Positions 1 through 5,281 of a DNA stretch of 26,924 bases are shown here, in pieces (position 1 is the stretch's first letter; every line of letters starts with the position of its first letter). Position numbers and translations under genes: made by a program. The notes under the pieces are model-generated. The model was not told the DNA's origin. It was given only the letters and a program-made list of their open reading frames with translations, and made no database searches. The stretch comes from a virus, in IMG/VR virus record IMGVR_UViG_3300005828_000091, positions 1 through 26,924 of that record, one strand, 5' to 3'.

Positions 1-4
1 ATTG

Positions 5-32
5 TGTACTTTATTGATACGCGTAGTAGAAT
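5..32 (+). promoter_or_regulatory. Promoter P1 (repeat copy 1)
   Basis: TGTACT at 5-10 and TAGAAT at 27-32, 16 bases apart, give a sigma70-like promoter. The same hexamers at the same spacing recur before the next two genes, which is the main reason to believe it. The transcript should start near 39, at the base of the hairpin at 39-60. Confidence 0.7.
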
Positions 33-38
33 ATGCCT

Positions 39-60
39 ATGTTGAAAATAACTTCAACAT
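39..60 (+). other. 5' UTR stem-loop
   Basis: ATGTTGAA (39-46) pairs perfectly with TTCAACAT (53-60) around a 6-base loop. It sits almost exactly at the expected transcript 5' end and ahead of the SD at 66-73. It could protect the mRNA 5' end, or be a binding site for the protein encoded downstream. Function is inferred only. Confidence 0.5.
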
Positions 61-80
61 CAACTAAAGAGGAAATAGAA

Positions 81-368
81 ATGGCTACAATCAAATCACT
101 CGAATCAACGATCGAAGAATTAATGGCTCGGATCGAAGTTTTGGAATCTCGCCCAACTCGTGATCGTGGACCCGCTTCGGAGCGCCAGATGACTGAAGAC
201 GATGCTCGGGCAATTCTCCTGGGAGAGGATTCAAGTTTATCTCATAAAGCTGCTGCTGAAAAACTGGGGCTGTCTTATGGTCAAGTTTATTCGGCTCGCA
301 ACGGATTTACATTCAAAAAGATCTATAAGGAATTTCGAGATATCGAAAATAAAGTTGACGAAGCTTAA
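81..368 (+). CDS. Small coiled-coil / HTH-like putative DNA-binding protein
   Basis: This 95-residue protein has two parts. Residues 1-30 form a short acidic coiled coil (ESTIEELMARIEVLES), a likely dimerisation helix. Residues 50-80 read as a helix-turn-helix of the 'AAEKLGLSYGQVYSARNG' kind. The start is set at 81 rather than the upstream in-frame start at 33, because AAAGAGGA lies 7 bases before 81 and 33 lies within the promoter and transcript-start region. The gene is a single transcription unit, with P1 upstream and a factor-independent terminator directly downstream. It may be a phage regulator of early transcription. I see HTH-like sequence but cannot assign it to a named family. Confidence 0.7.
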   Translation: MATIKSLESTIEELMARIEVLESRPTRDRGPASERQMTEDDARAILLGEDSSLSHKAAAEKLGLSYGQVYSARNGFTFKKIYKEFRDIENKVDEA

Positions 369-381
369 AGTCAACAAATTC

Positions 382-408
382 GAAGCCCCTTAATTGGGGC
401 TTCTTTTT
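382..408 (+). terminator. Factor-independent terminator after the HTH-like gene
   Basis: GAAGCCCC (382-389) and GGGGCTTC (396-403) form a perfect 8-bp stem with loop TTAATT, followed by five T. It starts 14 bases after the stop codon and closes the first single-gene unit. Confidence 0.9.
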
Positions 409-657
409 GCGTGTTTTTTGCGCTTCTTTTTGGGCCCCGTGCTAGAAGATCGACACTTTTATTTTCGCGCCCTAAAACAGCGTGTGGCGCACGAGAAATA
501 TATGTTTAGCAGTTTCACTTAGTGCAATATGCGCATTCGAACCAGCGCTGATATAAGACGCTAAATTATTAAGCGATGAATGTATCGCTAACATTATTTG
601 GTGCTGATGGAGATGAATCTGGCACATCATTTATTTTCGGTTTTTTTGTGAAAAATG
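409..657. other. Gene-free stretch between the first two genes
   Basis: No convincing gene lies here. An open frame starting at 576 runs through the next promoter into the following gene, but its first 48 codons have no good SD and are best read as untranslated. Small inverted repeats such as GCGAT/ATCGC near 573-588 are visible, with no assignable role. Confidence 0.5.
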
Positions 658-685
658 TGTACTTTGGTATCAGACGTGGTAGAAT
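658..685 (+). promoter_or_regulatory. Promoter P2 (repeat copy 2)
   Basis: TGTACT (658-663), 16-base spacer, TAGAAT (680-685). The spacer and 5' leader closely resemble P3 (GGTATCAGA in the spacer, TTGTCAATCAA in the leader), so the two were duplicated as a block. Confidence 0.75.
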
Positions 686-719
686 AAGTATTGTCAATCA
701 AACAAACGAGGAAGTAGAC

Positions 720-938
720 ATGAGCACAACGATCAGAAGAGAAGTAGTAGGCAACCACGCACTCAGCCTGTTTGAAAACAGGATCTCTTTGTCTAAGAAC
801 GGCTTCATACAGAGTAGCGTTGTAGCTACTGATTATGACGCTGCACTCTCCAGACTACAGGAATGGTACGACGTTAATGGCGATGATTTCCTGGCCGATG
901 GGCGGTTTGTCGATTACGTTCTCTTTAACCGCAAATAA
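720..938 (+). CDS. Small hypothetical phage protein (72 aa)
   Basis: The 72-residue product (starts MSTTIRREVVGNHALS, ends DYVLFNRK) is soluble, with no Cys, no signal peptide and no membrane segment. I recognise no family. The start at 720 is chosen over an in-frame ATG at 576 because ACGAGGAAG lies about 5 bases upstream, and because promoter P2 lies between the two starts. The gene is preceded by P2 and followed within 4 bases by promoter P3, so it appears to be an independently transcribed early gene. Confidence 0.7.
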   Translation: MSTTIRREVVGNHALSLFENRISLSKNGFIQSSVVATDYDAALSRLQEWYDVNGDDFLADGRFVDYVLFNRK

Positions 939-941
939 ACG

Positions 942-969
942 TGCACTCTGGTATCAGATGCAGTAGAAT
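942..969 (+). promoter_or_regulatory. Promoter P3 (repeat copy 3)
   Basis: TGCACT (942-947), 16-base spacer, TAGAAT (964-969). It starts 4 bases after the previous stop codon. Spacer and leader match P2 closely. Confidence 0.75.
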
Positions 970-1002
970 AGATCTTGTCAATCAACGAAAGAGGTAATAA
1001 AC

Positions 1003-1452
1003 ATGAAAGCGTCAGTAAATTGGATGGAAGGATGGGCAAATCCGCCTAAGCTCGAAATTCACCTGGATAGGTATCCAGAGTCAGGTCAGTTTGTTTATGA
1101 GGAGACGCAAGGATGTTATTTCGCCGTCGACCAGGAGACCGGAGTGGTTCGCTACTTCTACTACGAACGCCCAGGCCGAGGTTATGGAGGTCGTACATTC
1201 GATCTGAAAATGAAGGATGGATCGACAAGGAGTCTGATCGGTCCATGGTCATCCAGGTGTCAGTGTATGAATGAAGTCGGTTTTCCTCACTCAGTAGAAT
1301 GCGTTATTATAACTGAAGATGGATGTAACTACGCCGGAGCGCTTCTGATCGATGTAGCGAAGGAGTATCTACGAGCCGCAGAAGGTGACGCAGCTGAGTT
1401 CGTCTTTGATTCGAAGGAGAATGAATACACGATCCAAAGAATACAACCGTAG
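1003..1452 (+). CDS. Hypothetical phage protein (149 aa)
   Basis: The 149-residue protein is rich in aromatic residues (YFYYERPGRGYGG around 51-63) and has five Cys: 38, 86, 88, 100 and 108. There is no signal peptide or membrane helix. The start is supported by GAAAGAGG about 8 bases upstream and by P3. I do not recognise a family; the mixed beta-type sequence suggests a compact globular domain. It is the third gene of the promoter-repeat series and ends about 35 bases before a large perfect hairpin at 1488-1527. Confidence 0.65.
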   Translation: MKASVNWMEGWANPPKLEIHLDRYPESGQFVYEETQGCYFAVDQETGVVRYFYYERPGRGYGGRTFDLKMKDGSTRSLIGPWSSRCQCMNEVGFPHSVECVIITEDGCNYAGALLIDVAKEYLRAAEGDAAEFVFDSKENEYTIQRIQP

Positions 1453-1487
1453 GCGTACTACAGGAGGTGCTAGGTAGATAGTAGATG

Positions 1488-1527
1488 AAGTGTCTGATCA
1501 GATAAAGGATGATCTGATCAGACACTT
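1488..1527. other. Perfect 16-bp inverted repeat
   Basis: AAGTGTCTGATCAGAT (1488-1503) pairs with ATCTGATCAGACACTT (1512-1527) around an 8-base loop. Each arm contains the 8-bp palindrome CTGATCAG. No T-tract follows on the + strand (ACTCCGG), so it is not a standard intrinsic terminator for the preceding gene. It could be an RNA stability element, a transcript processing site or a protein-binding palindrome pair. Confidence 0.75.
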
Positions 1528-1638
1528 ACTCCGGCCCGGTGTCCAGACGGAGGCCGATGTGCCGCAGACCGGAGGCCAGAGACCGAAGAAAAGAATCAGA
1601 AAAAATAATGAAAATAAATCACACTTCTCCGGCCGGTG

Positions 1639-1647
1639 TGTTATAAT
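1639..1647 (+). promoter_or_regulatory. Extended -10 promoter for the membrane micropeptide
   Basis: TGTTATAAT: a consensus -10 TATAAT (1642-1647) with an upstream TG (1639-1640). No good -35 is visible at 17 bases, which fits an extended -10 promoter. The expected start is near 1654, 23 bases before the ATG. Confidence 0.6.
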
Positions 1648-1676
1648 TACTCTGTAACTAACACACGAGGTGTATC

Positions 1677-1775
1677 ATGAAAGTACTTAAGCTCGCAGTC
1701 ATCTTCGCTCTGTTCTATTATGGATTCGCATTCTTTGCTGTTCTCGAAGCAGGTTTGAGAGCGATCGGAAAATAA
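1677..1775 (+). CDS. 32-residue single-span membrane micropeptide
   Basis: The frame encodes 32 residues: a basic start (MKVLK), then about 19 hydrophobic residues (LAVIFALFYYGFAFFAVL), then EAGLRAIGK. This is one predicted transmembrane helix with a short basic tail, and no cleavage site is evident. ACGAGGTG lies 5-6 bases before the ATG and a consensus extended -10 promoter is upstream, so expression signals are good for so short a frame. Possible roles include host membrane targeting during infection or exclusion; none can be shown from sequence. Confidence 0.6.
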   Translation: MKVLKLAVIFALFYYGFAFFAVLEAGLRAIGK

Positions 1776-1794
1776 TCGTTTATCATTCAACGAT

Positions 1795-1828
1795 CCTCGA
1801 GCCGACATCTGCTTGAGTCGGCTCGAGG
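1795..1828. other. Hairpin at the convergent gene boundary
   Basis: CCTCGAGCCGAC (1795-1806) and GTCGGCTCGAGG (1817-1828) form a perfect 12-bp GC-rich stem with a 10-base loop. It lies between the end of the + strand unit and the end of the long - strand cluster. Neither strand has a T-tract after it, so it may block or stabilise transcripts from both sides without being a classical terminator. Confidence 0.6.
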
Positions 1829-1886
1829 GGGTGGAATTGGGGCCCCTGATCCCGTGGCTGCTAGTGGCCTAGCGCCGAGGAATTTT

Positions 1887-1945
1887 GGACAAAGTACGAA
1901 GTCATTACGCGTATTAAAATCCAGGACAAAGTACGAAGTCATTAC
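1887..1945. repeat. 22-bp direct repeat, two copies 37 bp apart
   Basis: A 22-base unit (begins GGACAAAGTACGAAG, ends TCATTAC) occurs exactly at 1887-1908 and 1924-1945, separated by 15 bases. The period is not a multiple of three and the unit is read in two different frames by the only overlapping ORF, so it is not a coding repeat. It may be a pair of protein-binding sites or a replication or recombination site. Confidence 0.8.
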
Positions 1946-1965
1946 ACATAGCTCAAGCTCAGTCC

Positions 1966-2181
1966 TCAATACATTCTCACTCCATGATTAGGATCATTGA
2001 CCCAATAAACCCTCATGCCGTAGTACGTCGGCCCCTCGCCTGCACTCTGATAACGAGGTTGTATAGACCTGTGAAAATCGCGCCATTCGTCCGGGCCTAA
2101 ATACAACACCTCTGGTCGCTTATCGATATCTAATATAAACGCGTAATATAATGTTGCTATTCGTTCTTCAATCTCAGACAT
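1966..2181 (-). CDS. Small hypothetical protein, last gene of the - strand cluster (71 aa)
   Basis: The 71-residue acidic/aromatic protein (MSEIEERIATLYYAF..., ending NDPNHGVRMY) has no Cys, membrane segment or recognisable domain. An SD (GGAGAAAGGTGGAG) lies upstream of the ATG at 2181. It is the promoter-distal gene of the leftward cluster; only the direct repeat and the hairpin lie beyond it before the convergent + strand unit. Confidence 0.6.
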   Translation of the reverse strand: MSEIEERIATLYYAFILDIDKRPEVLYLGPDEWRDFHRSIQPRYQSAGEGPTYYGMRVYWVNDPNHGVRMY

Positions 2182-2230
2182 AGCGCTCCACCTTTCTCCG
2201 TAATAAGTTCATGTTGTAAAGTAACAACAA

Positions 2231-2446
2231 TTAATAAAACGACTTATACATCGTTTCAGCGGCGGGTCGGCACTTGAGTATCATGCCGTTTTCTTCGACC
2301 GCTAGACCGTATCGACGTAAATCCATGCGTATTATAGGGCCGATCGGCTCCCAATCGCTATCGAACACACCCACTGGTACTCCACCGGTTCGTTCTAAAT
2401 AGTCGACGTATTTTTGTAAAAACTCTGTATTGTGGTTAACTGACAT
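2231..2446 (-). CDS. Small hypothetical protein (71 aa)
   Basis: The 71-residue product begins MSVNHNTEFLQKYVDYLERTG, an amphipathic helix, followed by a probable small beta region (VGVFDSDWEPIGPIIRMDL). The SD TCCGGAGGAA lies about 5 bases before the ATG and is very strong. No family recognised. A 49-base gap to the next gene contains a short inverted repeat (GTTGT/ACAAC). Confidence 0.65.
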   Translation of the reverse strand: MSVNHNTEFLQKYVDYLERTGGVPVGVFDSDWEPIGPIIRMDLRRYGLAVEENGMILKCRPAAETMYKSFY

Positions 2447-2520
2447 GCTTATTCCTCCGGAAATTTTATAATCAGGTTTAAGTTAATTACGCGTTATTTA
2501 GGTATAGTCGAGATATCATT

Positions 2521-2739
2521 TTATACGCAGTCGATCATGCCACGACAACAAACATAGTCCGCCGGCACGACTCGCCAATAGTGGGGTCCTGTGTCTGTCG
2601 CAACTAATTCATTTATCAGGTCTGCTATCTTCTGCGCCTTTTCCTCGGGTAAGTAACCCACGGTGTTGACTTCGATTTCTGGCTGACAATCGCGATTAAA
2701 GTTGTCGACGCAAATAATTTTATATGCTTTACTACTCAT
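2521..2739 (-). CDS. Conserved-type phage protein (72 aa)
   Basis: The layout 'YKIICVDNFNRD - acidic beta strand - LPEEKAQKIADLINE - YWRVVPADYVC' resembles a short protein often met in phage accessory clusters, with a beta strand, an alpha helix carrying an EEKA..IAD.LNE pattern, and a final RVVP.DY strand. Its function is unknown to me. Cys at 10, 18, 64, 65 and 70. The start at 2739 is preceded by an AGAGGATACGCAACC leader, a moderate SD. The family resemblance is from memory and unverified. Confidence 0.65.
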   Translation of the reverse strand: MSSKAYKIICVDNFNRDCQPEIEVNTVGYLPEEKAQKIADLINELVATDTGPHYWRVVPADYVCCRGMIDCV

Positions 2740-2760
2740 GGTTGCGTATCCTCTATGAAT

Positions 2761-3093
2761 TCATTCATTTTTAGACCATGTTTTTCCGCAGTCTGGGCAT
2801 TCGTATGCATAAGTCATATCTTTTTCTAAGCTATATAGCCCAATCTTTCGTGAAGCGTGTGTAGCGCCAAATGACGCTTGTAACTGTTCTGGAATAGGTT
2901 CGCCCTGTAAATCGGCCCCACAATATGGGCAAGTTTCTGTTTGTTCGGGGGGCCATTGTTGTTCCCCACATCGCATGCAAGCAGTTATATTGTACTGATT
3001 GGTTTCAACGCGATGTCCGAGTATCTTGCATACCCATACTCGCAGGCGTAGCCAGTTGTTTGCGCTCCAACATTGGCTTTGATATTTCATCAT
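2761..3093 (-). CDS. Zinc-ribbon protein, DUF1660-like N-terminus (110 aa)
   Basis: The 110-residue protein has three CxxC knuckles: C39-x2-C42 (CMRCG), C55-x2-C58 (CPYCG) and C99-x2-C102 (CPDCG). The first two probably form one zinc ribbon; the third has no visible partner pair, unless the protein dimerises or C8/C22 contribute. The segment VCKILGHRVE near 21-30 resembles the 'C+.fGH' start of DUF1660 prophage proteins. It starts at tandem ATGATG (3093 and 3090). The spacing from the AGGAG favours the second ATG. It overlaps the upstream 55-residue gene by ATGA. Likely role: nucleic-acid or protein binding; unproven. Confidence 0.7.
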   Translation of the reverse strand: MMKYQSQCWSANNWLRLRVWVCKILGHRVETNQYNITACMRCGEQQWPPEQTETCPYCGADLQGEPIPEQLQASFGATHASRKIGLYSLEKDMTYAYECPDCGKTWSKNE

Positions 3094-3257
3094 TCTCTCC
3101 TGTCGTTATCTGTAGCCCATTCGGTGTAAATACGTTCGCCGGTAACTGAATCCTCCCATGCAATATTGATGCCATCGTCGTTTTTAATACCGTCACATCT
3201 ATGCCCTTGCAATTGAGCGTGTTCAAATAGCCATTTGTCTAGTTCTTCACTCATCAT
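3090..3257 (-). CDS. Small acidic hypothetical protein (55 aa)
   Basis: This short gene lies between two obvious ones and fills an otherwise empty gap. It encodes 55 residues, MMSEELDKWLFEHAQ... to ...IYTEWATDNDRRE, acidic, with one Cys at 21. It has the same CAGGAGAGAATGATG translation start as its neighbours, and its TGA overlaps the ATGATG of the next gene. Translational coupling on both sides supports it strongly despite its size. The mid-section 'DDGINIAWEDSVTGERIYTEW' looks like a beta hairpin. No family recognised. Confidence 0.7.
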   Translation of the reverse strand: MMSEELDKWLFEHAQLQGHRCDGIKNDDGINIAWEDSVTGERIYTEWATDNDRRE

Positions 3258-3290
3258 TCTCTCCTGTTTGGGTGTTCATACAGGTTTAGC
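3252..3290 (-). repeat. Intergenic cassette, copy d (with 10-codon ORF)
   Basis: The mini-ORF MNTQTGENDE starts at 3279 and ends with TGA at 3249-3247, just inside the downstream 55-residue gene. The DNA upstream (CTAAACCTGTATGAACACCC) differs from copies a-c by only a few bases. Confidence 0.75.
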
Positions 3291-3296
3291 CGCTAA

Positions 3297-3494
3297 TCAC
3301 TCATACCCTTTCGTTGGTGATAATGGCCCGATCGACCGAGTCCATTGCTTGTTCCCATCTTCATCGATGACGGTTTCTAGGTTCCCGATAATTGGGTCGC
3401 ATTGGGCTGCTTGCCTAAACTTCTTTTTGCAATTGTCGCATTTTTCTTTTGGCTCCCAGTTCTGGTGTCCGCAGCGTACGCATATTTTCATCAT
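3297..3494 (-). CDS. Small zinc-ribbon protein (65 aa)
   Basis: The 65-residue product begins MMKICVRCGH. C5-x2-C8 and C19-x2-C22 make a compact N-terminal zinc ribbon, followed by a basic KKKFRQ and an unstructured-looking tail. It starts in tandem ATGATG (3494/3491) after GGGGAG and overlaps the upstream gene's TGA. Likely binds one zinc and a nucleic acid or protein partner. It is one of several Cys-rich micro-proteins in this block that share the same initiation region. Confidence 0.7.
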   Translation of the reverse strand: MMKICVRCGHQNWEPKEKCDNCKKKFRQAAQCDPIIGNLETVIDEDGNKQWTRSIGPLSPTKGYE

Positions 3495-3691
3495 TCTCCC
3501 CTGTTTGGGTGTTTCTGTTGAAAATGATCCTCAAGACCGAAGTCACATTCAGGGTTGCTGCACCATTCATCACCAACCGCATTTCCAAATAATTGCGCTC
3601 TGCATTTCGGGCATCGCTTTTCAATGAGGTCGCCAACTAAATTCTCAAATAGTTGTTCGTGTTTTTCTTCTAGCTCTGATCTATCCATCAT
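3491..3691 (-). CDS. Small zinc-ribbon protein (66 aa)
   Basis: An N-terminal charged helix (SELEEKHEQLFENLV) is followed by C27-x2-C30 and C44-x4-C49, a plausible zinc-ribbon arrangement with spacing differing from its neighbour. The C-terminus (QKHPNRGE) is encoded within the recurrent intergenic cassette itself, so here the cassette has been absorbed into the reading frame. Starts at tandem ATGATG after CAGGAGGA. Exact function unknown. Confidence 0.7.
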   Translation of the reverse strand: MMDRSELEEKHEQLFENLVGDLIEKRCPKCRAQLFGNAVGDEWCSNPECDFGLEDHFQQKHPNRGE

Positions 3692-3727
3692 TCCTCCTGA
3701 CTATCTGGGGTGTTCATATAGGTTTAA
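3686..3727 (-). repeat. Intergenic cassette, copy b (with 9-codon ORF)
   Basis: Nearly identical to copy a. The mini-ORF MNTPDSQEE starts at 3717 and ends with TGA at 3690-3688, inside the ATGATG of the 66-residue zinc-ribbon gene. Confidence 0.75.
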
Positions 3728-3972
3728 CGACTAAGCGCCGCTCTTGCGCGCTCAATGATTCCAGGCACTTCTTCTGTGCGTGGATCGCTACCTCGATCTA
3801 ATATCGCGCAGGCTTCAGCGTGCATCCACCCAATTGCAACATACCGTTCTTGTTCAATGTAATGCTCTAGCGCGATGCAGGTTGTGCTGGCTGGGGGAAT
3901 GCCACTCGGGTCTGAGCTATCAAGCAGTTGTGAAATAATTTCATATATTTTGGTTCTATCTTTATTCATCAT
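3724..3972 (-). CDS. Small helical hypothetical protein (82 aa)
   Basis: The 82-residue, mostly helical protein contains ALEHYIEQERYVAIGWMHAEA and ends IIERARAALSR. Two Cys (32 and 56) are far apart, so no zinc site is apparent. It starts at tandem ATGATG (3972/3969) following CAGGAGAGA. A cassette copy with a tiny ORF lies on each side. The central 'E.YVAIGWMHAEAC..LD.G.DPR' has the feel of conserved phage proteins, but I cannot name a family. Confidence 0.65.
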   Translation of the reverse strand: MMNKDRTKIYEIISQLLDSSDPSGIPPASTTCIALEHYIEQERYVAIGWMHAEACAILDRGSDPRTEEVPGIIERARAALSR

Positions 3973-4003
3973 TCTCTCCTGTTTGGGTGTTCATATAGTG
4001 TTA
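3967..4003 (-). repeat. Intergenic cassette, copy c (with 10-codon ORF)
   Basis: The mini-ORF MNTQTGENDE (ATG at 3994) shares its ATG with the TGA of the upstream Cys-rich gene and runs across the tandem ATGATG of the downstream gene, ending in TAA at 3964-3962. Copy d encodes the same ten residues. Confidence 0.75.
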
Positions 4004-4230
4004 ATCTTCAGTCCGCAATCACCTTCATCTGTCGGCACCATTGGATTCAAACTGCTCCCGTTTTCGTGCACCCACGCTGTATTCCACATCATACAGGCAG
4101 ATCCGATGCAAAGCGTGCCTGATTGCGGATGGCCATCCTTAGTCCGATTATTGCCGTGTTCGTCTTCGTAATCACCACAAGCACGGACCATTGGGCACCA
4201 CTTCGTTCTTGCTTCTGATTCTTTCATCAT
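3991..4230 (-). CDS. Cys-rich hypothetical protein (79 aa)
   Basis: The 79-residue product has five Cys (12, 18, 41, 46, 72) in the layout WCP..R.ACGD - CIGSACMMW - EGDCGL. This 'CP - C.GS.CM.W - G.CG' pattern is familiar from small phage proteins of unknown function and suggests a metal (Zn or Fe-S) site using four or five Cys. The CAGGAGGA SD sits just before tandem ATGATG (4230/4227). Its TGA at 3991-3993 overlaps the ATG of the tiny cassette ORF at 3994. Confidence 0.7.
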   Translation of the reverse strand: MMKESEARTKWCPMVRACGDYEDEHGNNRTKDGHPQSGTLCIGSACMMWNTAWVHENGSSLNPMVPTDEGDCGLKINTI

Positions 4231-4239
4231 TCCTCCTGT

Positions 4240-4527
4240 TTATTGGTCATCACCGAATATCTCAACGTCTAAAATCATCTCGTCTATATTACGAACAAAC
4301 CCGACTTTCGCTCGGTTGCTGAAATAATGCTCGTAATAACTGGCCGTTGAAACTATCTCACCATCATCACCAATACCAAGACATTTAACTGTTTTGCTGC
4401 GCTCAGTGCGGGCTATTACGACCCAGAAGCAAGGCGAGTTATTGCCGCCTCGCGCTGCGTACATATCACCGACGTGAACCCCGCCGCAGTATTTATCTAG
4501 TACTTGTTGCTCTATATTAAATCTCAC
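4240..4527 (-). CDS. Hypothetical phage protein (95 aa), GTG start
   Basis: I place the start at a GTG (4525-4527) because TTGGAGGTGGAAA stands directly before it (GGAGGT about 5 bases away). A longer version from 4566 would lie inside the upstream gene with no SD. The 95 residues include 'GGVHVGDMYAARGGNNSPCFWVVIART..KTVKCLGIGDDGEIVST.SY', a small beta-rich domain reminiscent of short phage proteins that handle or cap a ligand; no function known to me. It overlaps the upstream stop by 11 bases, a sign of translational coupling. Confidence 0.65.
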   Translation of the reverse strand: MRFNIEQQVLDKYCGGVHVGDMYAARGGNNSPCFWVVIARTERSKTVKCLGIGDDGEIVSTASYYEHYFSNRAKVGFVRNIDEMILDVEIFGDDQ

Positions 4528-5281
4528 TTTCCACCTCCAATGCTTTTGCCGCTGAGACGCAGGCATCTAAATCAATGCGAGCTAATTTCGACAGATTGAA
4601 ATCGCCTTTGATGTTATCGTGATGCATTTCCATAATGTTAATAATCATCCGCGAATTATGTTTCCGCAGCCCCGCAATCTCAGCTTCCAAGGCTTCGATT
4701 CTCTGCGCTAACTCGCTGTCGGATGCATCAACATTCCCAAGTTTGCAATTTACCGCATAAATCCTCGACTCTTGTAATTCTTCTTTCAGCCCCGCAATCT
4801 CAGCTTCCAGCTCGGCCACCTTGGCGCGCAATTGTTCTTTTTCCTCGACGCACATTTCGCGCTCTACCCAGTTGCATAAAACACAGCCTTGGCGCGCTCG
4901 AATGTCAGCTTCTAGCAAACCAACCTTGGCGCGGAGAGATTCGATCTCTCTGGCTTTGTTACCAAGCACCTTGTGATACGAGGTTTTAAATACTTTCATC
5001 ACGCGAATTGCTCTTTCCAGATCGGCAACTTTGGCGCGGAGGGATTCGATTTCATCGAATAGCCGCAGCTCTATTTCGTGGCTTCCCTTCATAGACTCTA
5101 TAAGTCCATTTTTTAATTCCTGAATCAGTTTGGCGTCGGCATCGAGTTGAATATCAGTTAATTCTTTGTCGTAACCGAACACCAGTCCCTCGCCGTTATT
5201 GTGCCTATACTGTCGTATAGCAAGATTTTTGAACCGACGAGTAGGGTTATCACCCTTGTCGTTTGTGTCAGTGGTCATCAT
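4517..5281 (-). CDS. Long coiled-coil protein with repeated heptads (254 aa)
   Basis: The 254-residue protein is almost entirely coiled coil from about residue 45 to 225. A heptad unit recurs: SLRAKVADLE, SLRAKVGLLE, QLRAKVAELE, then EAEIAGLKEE and EAEIAGLRKH. The DNA repeats too (a 23-bp exact repeat at 4667-4689 and 4787-4809, 120 bp apart), so the array grew by duplication. A CNWVEREMC segment near the middle interrupts the coil. It starts at tandem ATGATG (5281/5278) after CAGGAGGA, preceded by a cassette copy. A structural or scaffold-like dimer or trimer is the safest reading; target unknown. Confidence 0.65.
   Translation of the reverse strand: MMTTDTNDKGDNPTRRFKNLAIRQYRHNNGEGLVFGYDKELTDIQLDADAKLIQELKNGLIESMKGSHEIELRLFDEIESLRAKVADLERAIRVMKVFKTSYHKVLGNKAREIESLRAKVGLLEADIRARQGCVLCNWVEREMCVEEKEQLRAKVAELEAEIAGLKEELQESRIYAVNCKLGNVDASDSELAQRIEALEAEIAGLRKHNSRMIINIMEMHHDNIKGDFNLSKLARIDLDACVSAAKALEVESEI
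4667..5055. repeat. Diverged coding repeats in the coiled-coil gene
   Basis: A 23-bp exact repeat (begins CAGCCCCGCAATCTCAG) at 4667-4689 and 4787-4809 encodes EAEIAGL. A second unit containing ACCTTGGCGCG or ACTTTGGCGCG (encoding LRAKV) occurs near 4817, 4922 and 5028. A further copy lies in another gene at 7361-7395. Confidence 0.75.

Noticed and set aside
576-719. Upstream extension of the 72-residue gene
   Set aside because: It runs through promoter P2 and has no convincing SD. The start at 720 has both.
1838-1846. GGGGCCCC palindrome as a terminator
   Set aside because: Too short, with no T-tract on either strand.
1887-1945. CRISPR-like repeats
   Set aside because: Only two copies with a 15-base spacer and no third unit or cas gene; too short for an array.
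1787-1969. 60-codon - strand frame over the direct repeats
   Set aside because: It starts at TTG and passes through the repeat pair in two frames and through the hairpin. The composition looks like non-coding sequence.
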